From Mesorhizobium sp. AR10 (lineage in GTDB: Bacteria > Pseudomonadota > Alphaproteobacteria > Rhizobiales > Rhizobiaceae), in assembly GCF_024746795.1 (NCBI RefSeq), contig NZ_CP080524.1:1962001-2026000 (forward strand): a stretch of DNA of 64,000 nucleotides. The letters run 5' to 3'. A model generated the notes under the pieces. That model made no database searches. It worked only from the letters and a program-made list of their open reading frames with translations, and was not told the DNA's origin. The translations under genes and the position numbers were made by a program. Positions 35,827-44,686 of the stretch are shown here, piece by piece. Numbering within the stretch: position 1 is the stretch's first letter; the number at the start of each line of letters is the position of its first letter.

Positions 35827-36927
35827 ATGGCGCAGAACGGTACCAGCGTTTCGATCCAGGACCTGTCGCTGAATTTCGGCGCGGTGACGGTGCTGCAGAC
35901 GCTCAATCTCGATGTCGCCGAGGGCGAATTCGTCGTGCTGCTCGGCCCGTCCGGTTGTGGCAAGTCGACCTTGCTCAACTGCATTGCCGGCCTGCTCGAC
36001 GTTTCGGAAGGCCGCATCTTCATCAAGGGCAAGAACGTCACCTGGGAAGAGCCCAAGGATCGCGGCATCGGCATGGTGTTCCAGTCCTATGCGCTCTATC
36101 CACAGATGACGGTGGAGAAGAACCTGTCCTTCGGCTTGCGGGTCGCCGGCACGCCCAGGGACGAAATTGCCAAGCGAATCGCGCGGGCCGCCGAAATCCT
36201 GCAGATCGAGCCACTGCTGCAGCGCAAGCCTGCCGCGCTTTCGGGCGGCCAGCGCCAGCGCGTGGCGATCGGGCGGGCGCTGGTGCGCGATGTCGATGTC
36301 TTCCTGTTCGATGAGCCGCTCTCCAATCTCGACGCCAAACTGCGCGCGGAACTGCGCGTCGAGATAAAGCTGCTGCATCGCAAGCTGCGGAACACCATGA
36401 TCTACGTCACCCACGACCAGATCGAGGCGATGACTCTGGCCGACCGCATCGCGGTCATGCGCGGCGGCGTCATCCAGCAGCTCGACGCGCCGCAGACGAT
36501 CTACAACCGGCCGGTCAACCGCTTCGTTGCCGGGTTCCTCGGTTCGCCGGCGATGAATTTCCTGGACGGTGAGCTGCAGGTCGGCGCCGGTCCGGTGTTC
36601 AAGACCGACGGCGTCTCAGTCGCGCTCGACCGCTATGTCTTCGATGGCGACAATGGCCGTCGCGGCGGGCCTTGCGTGTTCGGCATACGGCCCGAACACA
36701 TCGCTCTCGGCGAGGCGGCCGGGTCGATGCCGTTCTCCACTGACGGAACCGTCGAGATCGTCGAGCCGATGGGCTCGGACACGCTGGTGTGGACGAAGCT
36801 CGGTGGCCACAATCTATCCTTCCGCGTCGAGGCGGAAAAAACGCTCCACAACGGCGATCCGATCCGGATCGGCTTCGATCCGGCGCGTGCCTCGCTGTTC
36901 GACGCCGCAACCGGCAACCGTATTTGA
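35827..36927 (+). CDS. CUT1 sugar ABC transporter ATP-binding protein (UgpC/MalK type)
   Basis: 366 residues, starting five bases after the permease stop. Walker A GPSGCGKST, signature LSGGQRQR, Walker B FLFDEPLSNLD and the switch His in YVTHDQIEAM are intact. The C-terminal regulatory TOBE/OB domain (about 240-366) shows FGIRPEHIALGEAAG. It energises the two permeases. It matches the MalK/UgpC family in length and domain order. Confidence 0.94.
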   Translation: MAQNGTSVSIQDLSLNFGAVTVLQTLNLDVAEGEFVVLLGPSGCGKSTLLNCIAGLLDVSEGRIFIKGKNVTWEEPKDRGIGMVFQSYALYPQMTVEKNLSFGLRVAGTPRDEIAKRIARAAEILQIEPLLQRKPAALSGGQRQRVAIGRALVRDVDVFLFDEPLSNLDAKLRAELRVEIKLLHRKLRNTMIYVTHDQIEAMTLADRIAVMRGGVIQQLDAPQTIYNRPVNRFVAGFLGSPAMNFLDGELQVGAGPVFKTDGVSVALDRYVFDGDNGRRGGPCVFGIRPEHIALGEAAGSMPFSTDGTVEIVEPMGSDTLVWTKLGGHNLSFRVEAEKTLHNGDPIRIGFDPARASLFDAATGNRI

Positions 36928-36965
36928 CTCCCAAGACTCCATCTCCAAAGAAACGGACAGAGACG

Positions 36966-37712
36966 ATGAACTGGTCATTCCAACTTTACAGCGCCCGCAA
37001 TTTCCAGCCCTGGGAGGGTGTGCTCAAGACGCTTGGCAAACTCGGCTACAAGGAGGTCGAAGGGTTCGGCGGCGTCTATGACGATCCGAAGGCGTTTCGC
37101 GCCGAACTCGACAAGAACGGGCTCGCCATGCCGACAGGGCATTTCTCGATCGATGCGCTCGAAAAGGATTTTGACGGCGTGCGCAAAATCGCCGACGCGC
37201 TTGGCGTCACCCTGCTCATCTGCCCATATCTGATGCCCGACCAGCGGCCGACCGACGCTGCCGGCTGGCGCGATTTCGGCGCCCGCCTGGCCAAGGTCGG
37301 TGATACGGCAAAAAAGGCCGGCTACGGCTTTGCCTGGCACAACCATGATTTCGAATTCAAGAAGCTCGCCGATGGCTCGGTGCCGCAGGACCACATCCTG
37401 TCTTCAGCACCCGACATCGGCTGGGAGATGGACGTGGCCTGGGTTGTGCGCGGCGGCGTCGATCCGCTGCCGTGGATCGAGAAGCACGGCAAGAGCATCG
37501 TTGCCGTCCACGTCAAGGATATGGCCAAGCCCGGCGAGGGCCTGGATGAAGACGGCTGGTCGGATGTCGGCCACGGGACGATCGACTGGGCCGGCCTGAT
37601 CAAGGCGTTGCGCGCCAACAGCGCCGCCAAATACTACGTCATGGAACAGGACAACCCCAACGACATCGAGCGTTTCGCCCGTCGTTCGATCGCCGCCGCC
37701 AAGACCTACTAG
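36966..37712 (+). CDS. Sugar phosphate isomerase/epimerase (short TIM barrel)
   Basis: 248 residues. Visible landmarks are FQLYSARNFQPWEGVLKTLG, AWHNHDFEFKKLADGS (metal His/Glu), WEMDVAWVVRGGVDP (Asp) and VAVHVKDMAKPGEG (His). A final Glu is in YYVMEQDNPND. It lies between the importer ATPase and an oxidoreductase, the arrangement of many inositol- or hexose-derived catabolic operons in rhizobia. It probably isomerises a keto-sugar made by the oxidoreductase. The substrate is unknown. Confidence 0.88.
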   Translation: MNWSFQLYSARNFQPWEGVLKTLGKLGYKEVEGFGGVYDDPKAFRAELDKNGLAMPTGHFSIDALEKDFDGVRKIADALGVTLLICPYLMPDQRPTDAAGWRDFGARLAKVGDTAKKAGYGFAWHNHDFEFKKLADGSVPQDHILSSAPDIGWEMDVAWVVRGGVDPLPWIEKHGKSIVAVHVKDMAKPGEGLDEDGWSDVGHGTIDWAGLIKALRANSAAKYYVMEQDNPNDIERFARRSIAAAKTY

Positions 37713-37723
37713 GAGCAATCAGC

Positions 37724-38866
37724 ATGGCAAAGAAACTTGGTATTGGCGTCATCGGCTGCGGCAACATCTCGAAGGCGTATTTCTCGTTGGCGCCGCTGTT
37801 TCGCGGCATCGAGATGCGCGCCTGCGCCGACATCAACATGGATGCGGCGAAGGCGCGGGCGAAGGAGTTCAAGCTGCGCGCCGAGACGGTCGACGGGCTG
37901 CTCAAGGCGGACGACATCGACATCATCGTCAACCTCACCATTCCGGCGGTTCACTATGAGGTGTCGAAGCAGATCCTCGACGCCGGCAAGCATGTCTATT
38001 CGGAAAAGCCATTCGTGCTTTCGATCAAGGAAGGGCTCGACCTGAAGAAGCGAGCGGAGAAAAAGGGCCTGCGCATCGGCTCGGCGCCCGACACTTTCCT
38101 CGGCGGCGCGCACCAGCTCGTTCGCAATCTGATCGACACCGGCGTCGTCGGCAACATCACCAGCGGCACTTGCCATGTGATGAGCCACGGCATGGAGCAT
38201 TGGCATCCCAACCCCGACTTTTTCTTCCAGCCGGGCGCAGGCCCGGTGCTCGACATCGGACCCTACTACATCACCAACCTGATACAGCTGATCGGCCCGG
38301 TTAAGCAGGTCGCGGCCTTCGCCTCGATCCCGGCCAAGGAACGCACCATTTCATCGAAGCCGCGCGCGGGTGAGAAAATTCCGGTCGCCACCCCAACCAC
38401 AATCCACGGCTTGATGGAATTCGAGAATGGCGCCGTGGTGACGCTCAATACCAGCTGGGACGTCTGGAGCCACGGCCATGCGCCGATGGAGCTCTATGGC
38501 GAGGCAGGCACGGTGTTCGTGCCCGACCCCAACTTCTTCGGCGGCAACGTGCGCTTCACCGAAGCGGCCAAGCCGGTCAAGAAATCGCCGAAATGGCCGC
38601 ACCCGTTCGGCGTTCCCAACGAGATGCATTCAAACGGCATGATGGCCAACTATCGCACCGCCGGCCTGGCCGATATGGCGCTGGCGATAGCGGAAGGCCG
38701 GCCGCACCGTTGCTCGATGGAGTTGGCGCTGCACGCCGTCGATGTGATGACCGGCCTGTTGCGGTCGGGCGAGACCGGGAAGTTCGTTGCCATGCAGACC
38801 ACGTGCGAGCGACCAGCCGCACTTGGCGTCACGGATGCGAAAGGGCTGTTGGCGAAGAAGAAATGA
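37724..38866 (+). CDS. Gfo/Idh/MocA family oxidoreductase
   Basis: 380 residues. NAD(P) fold GVIGCGNISKAYF, then NLTIPAVHYEVSKQIL and the signature YSEKPFVLSIKEG with the catalytic Lys. The C-terminal domain shows GPVLDIGPYYITNLIQLIGP with the conserved Asp and Tyr positions. It is part of the LacI-controlled importer operon, 11 bases after the epimerase gene. It likely oxidises the imported sugar. The substrate is not evident. Confidence 0.92.
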   Translation: MAKKLGIGVIGCGNISKAYFSLAPLFRGIEMRACADINMDAAKARAKEFKLRAETVDGLLKADDIDIIVNLTIPAVHYEVSKQILDAGKHVYSEKPFVLSIKEGLDLKKRAEKKGLRIGSAPDTFLGGAHQLVRNLIDTGVVGNITSGTCHVMSHGMEHWHPNPDFFFQPGAGPVLDIGPYYITNLIQLIGPVKQVAAFASIPAKERTISSKPRAGEKIPVATPTTIHGLMEFENGAVVTLNTSWDVWSHGHAPMELYGEAGTVFVPDPNFFGGNVRFTEAAKPVKKSPKWPHPFGVPNEMHSNGMMANYRTAGLADMALAIAEGRPHRCSMELALHAVDVMTGLLRSGETGKFVAMQTTCERPAALGVTDAKGLLAKKK

Positions 38867-38924
38867 GATAAAACGGGGATCGGCGCGTTCGCGTCGATTC
38901 CTTTCAAACCCGGGATATGAACCT

Positions 38925-39971
38925 ATGCGCTGGCAGCCGGCTGAAAACCGCTATGAGAAAATGGTCTACAACAGATGCGGGCGATCTGGCCTGAAGCTAC
39001 CGGCGATCTCGCTCGGGCTTTGGCACAATTTCGGCGACGACACGCCGCACAAGACCAAGCAGGCGATCGCGCGCAAGGCCTTCGATCTCGGCATTACGCA
39101 TTTCGATCTCGCCAACAATTACGGCCCGCCGCCCGGCTCTTCGGAGACGGCCTTCGGCGAGATCCTGCGGACGGACTTTGCCGGCTACCGCGACGAGCTG
39201 ATCATCTCGACCAAGGCTGGCTACGAAATGTGGCCGGGACCCTATGGCGAATGGGGCGGGCGCAAATATGTGCTGGCCAGCCTCGACCAGAGCCTGAAGC
39301 GGATGGGGCTCGACTATGTCGATATCTTCTATTCGCACCGCTTCGATCCCGACACGCCGCTGGAAGAGACGATGAGCGCGCTCGACCATGCGGTGCGTTC
39401 CGGCAAGGCACTTTACGCCGGCATCTCGTCCTACAATTCGCAGCGCACGCGCGAGGCCGCCGATATCTTGAAGCAGCTCGGTACGCCTTGCGTCATCCAT
39501 CAGCCGAGCTATTCGATGCTTAACCGCTGGGTCGAGGACGATGGCCTGCTCGATACGCTGGAGGGGCTCGGTGTAGGCTCGATCGTGTTCTCGCCGCTGG
39601 CGCAAGGCATGCTGACCGACAAATACCTCGGCGGGATTCCGCAAGGCAGCCGCGCCAGCCAGGGCAAGTCGCTGCGCCAGGCGTTCATCAACGAGAAGAC
39701 CATAACCAACATCAAGGCGCTGAACGCGATCGCCGGGCGCCGCGGCCAGACGCTGGCGCAGATGGCGCTGGCGTGGGTGCTGCGCAAGGGCCGGGTGACC
39801 TCGGCACTGATTGGCGCCAGCCGGCCGGAACAGGTCGAGGATTGCGTCGGTGCGCTGAAGACGCTCGATTTCAGCGATGCCGAGCTCGCCGAGATCGATA
39901 CTTACGCGCGCGAGTCCGACATCAATTTGTGGGCGGCGTCGGCGGAGCGCAAAGGTCCGCCGCGGAAATAG
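38925..39971 (+). CDS. Aldo/keto reductase (YghZ/GPR-like)
   Basis: 348 residues. The catalytic tetrad is visible: Asp in FDLANNYGPP, Tyr in NNYGPP, Lys in ISTKAGYEM and His in FYSHRFD. The C-terminal cofactor site reads ALIGASRPEQVEDCV. The sequence closely follows the E. coli YghZ (L-glyceraldehyde 3-phosphate reductase) pattern, including GPYGEWGGRKYVLASLDQSL. It is the last gene of the operon, ahead of a strong terminator. Its in vivo substrate in this operon is unknown. Confidence 0.92.
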   Translation: MRWQPAENRYEKMVYNRCGRSGLKLPAISLGLWHNFGDDTPHKTKQAIARKAFDLGITHFDLANNYGPPPGSSETAFGEILRTDFAGYRDELIISTKAGYEMWPGPYGEWGGRKYVLASLDQSLKRMGLDYVDIFYSHRFDPDTPLEETMSALDHAVRSGKALYAGISSYNSQRTREAADILKQLGTPCVIHQPSYSMLNRWVEDDGLLDTLEGLGVGSIVFSPLAQGMLTDKYLGGIPQGSRASQGKSLRQAFINEKTITNIKALNAIAGRRGQTLAQMALAWVLRKGRVTSALIGASRPEQVEDCVGALKTLDFSDAELAEIDTYARESDINLWAASAERKGPPRK

Positions 39972-40013
39972 GCGGGCCCGAGTGCACTCGAACGCATAGC
40001 CGGCAAATCATCG

Positions 40014-40051
40014 AAACGGAAACGGCGGGATTGCTCCCGCCGTTTCCGTTT
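40014..40051. terminator. Bidirectional intrinsic terminator
   Basis: AAACGGAAACGGCGGGA (40014-40030) pairs perfectly with 40035-40051 around the loop TTGC: a 17-bp stem with A/T-rich feet that give a short U-run on either strand. It lies between the convergent aldo/keto reductase and protease genes. Confidence 0.85.
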
Positions 40052-40068
40052 TCAGTGGCTTGGAGTAT

Positions 40069-41160
40069 TCAGGGCTTGGCCGGCTTCTGAAGTGTACCGA
40101 GGCCGGCCTTGGGCGCGGCGGGCGCCGGAGTCTTCATCTTCTCCTCGATCCAGCCGGTGTAGTTGGACAACCGCGTGTAGATGCCGAAGGCGTTCTTGTG
40201 GCCGCAGGCGGCAGTGCCGTCGGCAGGACCTTCACCCCAGCTGACGACGCCGACCTGTACCGGACCGTCGGCGCCGGTCATGAACAGCGGCCCGCCGCTG
40301 TCGCCATTGCAGGCATCACGCTCGCCGCTGGCGGTGCCGGCGCAGATCATGTTGTTGGTCAACGGATCGGACATGTCGGCGGCAATGGCGTTGGCGGCCG
40401 CCTCGATACCCTTTTCAGAATAGCGCATGCGGCGTGAGAGATCGCTCAGCGCTGCCTTGAGGTCACGCGCATAGATGGCCTTGATGCCGCTGTTGCAGGT
40501 TGCGCTCGGCTCCAGATCGAGATCGGCCACCATCAGCGTCGTGGGAAAAGTGCCATCCTGCATCTTGCCCCAGCCGATCACCGTCGTCTTGCCGGTGTCG
40601 GGTGTCGCCTCACGGGTGATCTTGATGGTCGGCGCATCGGCCGGCTCGGCGAGCCGGAGCAGGCCGATGTCGTTGTCCAGCGTCTGCTCGCTGTAGCTTT
40701 CGTTGACGATGACCTCCACCACCTTGTAGCGCTTGCCTTCGCTGAGATCGGTGGCGCCAGTCAGCACGGTGACCACGTCCGGCGGAATCGGCCTGCCCTT
40801 GTCGTTGAGGCAGTGCGCCGCCGTCAGCACCCATTGCGGCGCGATCAGGCTACCGCCGCAGAATTGCGCGTTCGCCTGCGAAGCCGGATTCGCATCCAGC
40901 CTGTCGGTGGTCAGCAGCGCCACCTGGAACGGGTAGGCGCCTTTCTCGGCCTCCTTGCCGCCGTAGACGCGATCGGCGCCGTCGGGGTTCTCGGCCGCGG
41001 CCTTTGCCCTGGCTTCGGCCACGCGTTTCATCGGCGAGACCGCCGCTTCCGGTCTGACGGCGCCATCGGCCGCATGGATGGTGTCGATGGCCGGAAAGGC
41101 TGCCGCGATGCCGAACAGCAGTGCTGCTGCGATCGGCCTGAACCGATGGATGATTTTCAC
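40069..41160 (-). CDS. Secreted trypsin-like serine protease (S1A)
   Basis: 363 residues. A signal peptide (about 1-30) and a short propeptide end at Arg64, followed by VYGGKEAEKGAYPFQV, the position of the IVGG neo-terminus of trypsin. The triad is His116 (LTAAHC), Asp164 (DNDIGLLRL) and Ser288 (GDSGGP). Asp282, six residues before the serine, corresponds to trypsin Asp189, so cleavage after Arg/Lys is predicted and self-activation at Arg64 is possible. A C-terminal Pro/Ala tail follows. It is divergent from a second secreted protease and starts the protease/caspase block. Confidence 0.93.
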   Translation of the reverse strand: MKIIHRFRPIAAALLFGIAAAFPAIDTIHAADGAVRPEAAVSPMKRVAEARAKAAAENPDGADRVYGGKEAEKGAYPFQVALLTTDRLDANPASQANAQFCGGSLIAPQWVLTAAHCLNDKGRPIPPDVVTVLTGATDLSEGKRYKVVEVIVNESYSEQTLDNDIGLLRLAEPADAPTIKITREATPDTGKTTVIGWGKMQDGTFPTTLMVADLDLEPSATCNSGIKAIYARDLKAALSDLSRRMRYSEKGIEAAANAIAADMSDPLTNNMICAGTASGERDACNGDSGGPLFMTGADGPVQVGVVSWGEGPADGTAACGHKNAFGIYTRLSNYTGWIEEKMKTPAPAAPKAGLGTLQKPAKP

Positions 41161-41558
41161 CTGAACCTCCTGAGACGAATGTTCCCTGACAGGTCAGCCC
41201 GGCGCATGATCGGCTGAAGTGGAACCGGTTCGGTGACCGGAACGCGCCAACCAAATGGATCGGCGTGCGCGATCGGTCATAAAACCGAATGCCACTTTTG
41301 CTAATCGTGCCCGCGAGCAGAACCCGCTCAAAACCCTATAGCCCCCCACGGGCTACGTGGAAGCGATTTGTCATTGCCAATGTTGGAATATTTTAGGCAG
41401 TATATCGAAGCGGGTGTTTTGGCGGGGTCCCGATTGGCCGCATGGGATAATGATCAGGTGCGGATGAGTAACCAAACTGATTTTTTGGCGCCACCACGAT
41501 CTCGACAATATTTCTGTATTTTGATCCACTCCTTGCTGACTTTTGGGAGAGTCTCACC
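41161..41558. promoter_or_regulatory. Divergent promoter region between two secreted protease genes
   Basis: A 398-bp gap with lower GC than its surroundings, especially 41440-41545. A small hairpin, CCACG-ggcta-CGTGG, lies at 41346-41360. No gene is supported on either strand. GGGAG precedes the rightward ATG. Confidence 0.45.
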
Positions 41559-42638
41559 ATGACAAAACTGACAAACACCATCATTGCGTCCGCATTGCTT
41601 TCCACCGCAATGTGGGCGATGCCCGCCTTCGCCGCCGATCCAGGCTCTGCGAATGCCGGCAACGGCGAAAGCATGCGCGATGTGACATCGGGCGACTACA
41701 AGCCTGGCCGGGCCAAACCGATCGCCCCGCCAAAACTGACCGAAGACGAAGCCAGCCGTGCAGCGCCGCTGACCGACGAGGCAACGGCGGTCAAGTCCTA
41801 CGGCATCGTCGGACGTTCCGCCGATGGCAAGGACATCAAGATCGACCCGAGCGAAACGCTGAAGGGCCTTGTCATCAAGGAAATGAATGCGCCAGCCGAC
41901 GGACAGAAGTCCGGCGACACCGGGCTGACCGGTGGCGAAGAAGCCGGCCGCCAGGTGTTCGGGACGGATGATCGCGAGCAGATCAAGAACACCAAGACCT
42001 ACCCGTTCACCGCGATCGGCTATCTCGAAGGCAAATCGAAGACCGGCTTTGGAAGCTGCTCGGCGACGCTGATCGGCCCACGCACGGTGCTCACCGCGGC
42101 GCATTGTCTTTACAGCCACGAAGACAAGGCCTGGCTTGAGGATATCCTGTTCGTGCCGGGCCTCAATGGCAACACGGCCGACGACGCACCGTTCGGCGCC
42201 TTCACCTATGAAAGCGCCTATATCCTCCAGGGCTTCGTCGACAACTATCAGGGTTACTACGGTTCGGTCATCCTGTGGGATCTTGGCATTGTCACGCTGA
42301 AGCAGGATGTCGGGACCAACCTCGGCTGGCTGGGCTATGCCAATTATGAAGATCTTGGCGACTTCACCGCCAACATCGTCGGCTATCCCGGCGACAAGCC
42401 GATGGGCACGATGTGGAAGGCGACCTGCGAAGTGCGTGCCGAACACATCGCCGCGGAGTATTTCCAGTACGACTGCGACACGTTTCCGGGATCGAGCGGC
42501 AGCTCGGTCTATGCCTATGACAACGGCGCCAAGCAGCGGGTCATCACCGGTGTGAACGTGGCCGAAAGCCCCGACGCGAACACCGCCGTGCGTTTGAATG
42601 CCGTCAATGTGCAGTGGATCAACAGCCTGTACAAATAA
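41559..42638 (+). CDS. Secreted V8-like (S1B) serine protease with propeptide
   Basis: 359 residues. The signal peptide (1-25, ending AFA) is followed by about 115 hydrophilic residues, probably a propeptide. The protease core has His182 (VLTAAHC), Asp241 (LWDLGIVTL) and Ser313 (PGSSGSSVY). The Thr of DTFPGSS aligns with the S1 Thr of glutamyl endopeptidases, but the usual S1 His appears as Asn (TGVNVAE), so Glu specificity is uncertain. It has its own strong terminator. It lies next to the trypsin-like gene, transcribed away from it. Confidence 0.9.
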   Translation: MTKLTNTIIASALLSTAMWAMPAFAADPGSANAGNGESMRDVTSGDYKPGRAKPIAPPKLTEDEASRAAPLTDEATAVKSYGIVGRSADGKDIKIDPSETLKGLVIKEMNAPADGQKSGDTGLTGGEEAGRQVFGTDDREQIKNTKTYPFTAIGYLEGKSKTGFGSCSATLIGPRTVLTAAHCLYSHEDKAWLEDILFVPGLNGNTADDAPFGAFTYESAYILQGFVDNYQGYYGSVILWDLGIVTLKQDVGTNLGWLGYANYEDLGDFTANIVGYPGDKPMGTMWKATCEVRAEHIAAEYFQYDCDTFPGSSGSSVYAYDNGAKQRVITGVNVAESPDANTAVRLNAVNVQWINSLYK

Positions 42639-42687
42639 ATCCTGACGGTAGTTCGCCACGAAAGAAGGCGAGAAACCAAAAATCAAG

Positions 42688-42722
42688 AAAGCCGGCGGCG
42701 GGACGTTCCCGCCGCCGGCTTT
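42688..42722 (+). terminator. Intrinsic terminator after the V8-like protease gene
   Basis: AAAGCCGGCGGCGGGA (42688-42703) pairs perfectly with 42707-42722 around a 3-base loop, and the stem runs into TTTTTG. It is a classic strong rho-independent terminator. Confidence 0.92.
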
Positions 42723-42793
42723 TTGTTCGGAGCTGCTCACTTGCGCCCGTTGGCATCGGCGCTTACGCTAGGCCGTCCAAGGGGTTGGAGACG

Positions 42794-44632
42794 ATGGCGC
42801 GGGCAGGGACGATCTTCGGGATCAGGGCGATGGCGGCCGCATCCATGCTGGCTGCGCTGACCTATCTTCCGGCGTTGGCCAATCAGGGCGATGCGCCGCT
42901 GAGCGGCGCCTGGGCCGAACGGGTGCAAATCCTCTACCAGAGCGAAACGCGCTCGGTCCTACGTAGAAACGTGCGGGTGTGGGACTTCCATCCGGAGAAA
43001 AACCTCGACTTCGTCTGGGAACCGGCGGCTGGCCAGTCGCCGGACCGGACGATCGCCGAGGATGGTGCCGTCAACGGCAAGGGCCGGCTGGTCTGGCGGG
43101 TGCGCGGCTCGGCGAGCTACGACCCCAAGACCGTCTATTCGAGCTATTTCGGCGAGATCAGGAATGGCCGGCCCAACGGGGCTGGCCGGCTCGAGCTCCG
43201 TTCGGGTGAAGTTCTCGAGGGTCATTGGGTTGCCGGTGAACTCGACGGCAGCGGCATCCATATCGATGCCGACGGCAATCGCTATGAGGGTGATTTCCGC
43301 GCTGGCGTGCCGAATGGCGAGGGACGCTACTTGTCGAAGACCGGCGAAATCTTTGCTGGCTCATTTGTCGATGGTTTGAAGAATGGCAAGGGGCGCACCC
43401 GGCTTGCCGGTGGCACGGTCTACGAGTCTGAATGGGTGATGGGCAAGGAGATTGGCGGCTCGCGTCCCGATGTGCTGGCCGATGCAAGGGTGGGTGGTCT
43501 GCTCAAGGCCCAGGCCGGCGGCGGCGCCGCCGACAAGGTCGAGATCGGCGTGGCGGTCGACCAGCGCATGACGCAGCAGTCGGACATGCAATACCAGCAT
43601 CTGGTGCGCGACGAAGACATCGCGATCTACCCCACCTCGGACGAATACAACAACAGCTGGAACGGCGCCGGTCAGATCACCACCAGCAATGTCTACGAAG
43701 GCATGGACTGGGAGCAAGCGCCGGCCTTCGCCGAGGTTGACCTCAAGACGACCGACCAATCCAGGGTCAAGCTCGACAGTCTCGAAATGAAGGTTGCCGC
43801 CAGCGATGCCTATCGCAAGCCGATGCTATCGCTGATCGAGCATTTCGGCTGTGTCGGCTTCCGGCCCGATTTCTCGATCGTCAACAATGGCTGGGGCGAC
43901 GCGAAAGACATGAAGATGTCGTTCCAGTTCACCACCTTCGACGAGGAGGGCAACCCGAGCGGCGAGCCCAGCCGCATGTTCACCAAGGATATCGGCACTG
44001 TCGGCGAGGGCGCCGACGTGTCGATCAAGGACGCGCTTACCGAGGCAGGGGTCGATACGGCGAGCCTCGAGACCGGACGGTTTTCCTGCCAGTCTGCCGA
44101 TGCCCTCAACGTCTGCCGCAGCCAGCTCACCAACAACATCAAGTTCGGTGAGGTCGCCGACTATCTCGGCAACCTCAACCAGGCAATGACGGTCAATGCC
44201 GTCGGCAAGTTCGACTATTCCTGGACGGATGATCAGGGCCAGGTCTGGCAGCAGAGCGAGCCGTTTCGCGTGTCGATGACCCTGGTTGTATTCGAGATTC
44301 CGGAATCGATGGCCGAATGCGGCGACGGTGGCGGCGGCACGCCGGAAGCGATGCGCTATCAGAACATCGAATTCCAGATCGGCAAGCAGGACTATGCCAT
44401 TCCCATGCCGGTGCGCGGCAACAAGAACATCAGCGCCTATACGGCACGGCTGAAGATGTGGTCGTCGATGTCGTCCATCCATCGCTTCAGCATCGCTGCC
44501 CACTTCACCGATGGCAGCGTGCGCGAGAGCAAGCCGGTCACCTTCTTCTATTTCCGGCCGAAGGAATCGCTGTTTCTGACCAAGACCGAACCGGCGGCCT
44601 GCTACCTGCCGCGCGAGATGGCCGGCTGTTAG
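42794..44632 (+). CDS. Secreted MORN-repeat protein
   Basis: 612 residues from the ATG with TTGGAGACG upstream. The signal peptide (about 1-36, ending PALA) is followed by an N-terminal region and about four MORN repeats (about 115-215): YFGEIRNGRPNGAGRLEL, LEGHWVAGELDGSGIH, YEGDFRAGVPNGEGRYL and FAGSFVDGLKNGKGRT. The remaining 390 residues contain no family I recognise; they are probably beta-rich and hold several Cys residues (FSCQSADALNVCRSQ, PAACYLPREMAGC). MORN repeats bind lipids or proteins. It sits between the secreted protease genes and the caspase operon, on the opposite strand to the latter. Confidence 0.82.
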   Translation: MARAGTIFGIRAMAAASMLAALTYLPALANQGDAPLSGAWAERVQILYQSETRSVLRRNVRVWDFHPEKNLDFVWEPAAGQSPDRTIAEDGAVNGKGRLVWRVRGSASYDPKTVYSSYFGEIRNGRPNGAGRLELRSGEVLEGHWVAGELDGSGIHIDADGNRYEGDFRAGVPNGEGRYLSKTGEIFAGSFVDGLKNGKGRTRLAGGTVYESEWVMGKEIGGSRPDVLADARVGGLLKAQAGGGAADKVEIGVAVDQRMTQQSDMQYQHLVRDEDIAIYPTSDEYNNSWNGAGQITTSNVYEGMDWEQAPAFAEVDLKTTDQSRVKLDSLEMKVAASDAYRKPMLSLIEHFGCVGFRPDFSIVNNGWGDAKDMKMSFQFTTFDEEGNPSGEPSRMFTKDIGTVGEGADVSIKDALTEAGVDTASLETGRFSCQSADALNVCRSQLTNNIKFGEVADYLGNLNQAMTVNAVGKFDYSWTDDQGQVWQQSEPFRVSMTLVVFEIPESMAECGDGGGGTPEAMRYQNIEFQIGKQDYAIPMPVRGNKNISAYTARLKMWSSMSSIHRFSIAAHFTDGSVRESKPVTFFYFRPKESLFLTKTEPAACYLPREMAGC

Positions 44633-44686
44633 GGTATGTTGAGATTCAGCTGACGCCGGCCTGCAAACGGTAGGTTCCTGCGCTTC
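44633..44686. repeat. Partial copy of the 5113-5256 repeat
   Basis: This stretch shares GCCGGCCTGCAAA and TTCCTGCGCTTCC, in order and spacing, with the left half of the element at 5113-5256. It fills the gap between the convergent MORN and MEMO-CapA genes. The right half is missing. Confidence 0.6.
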
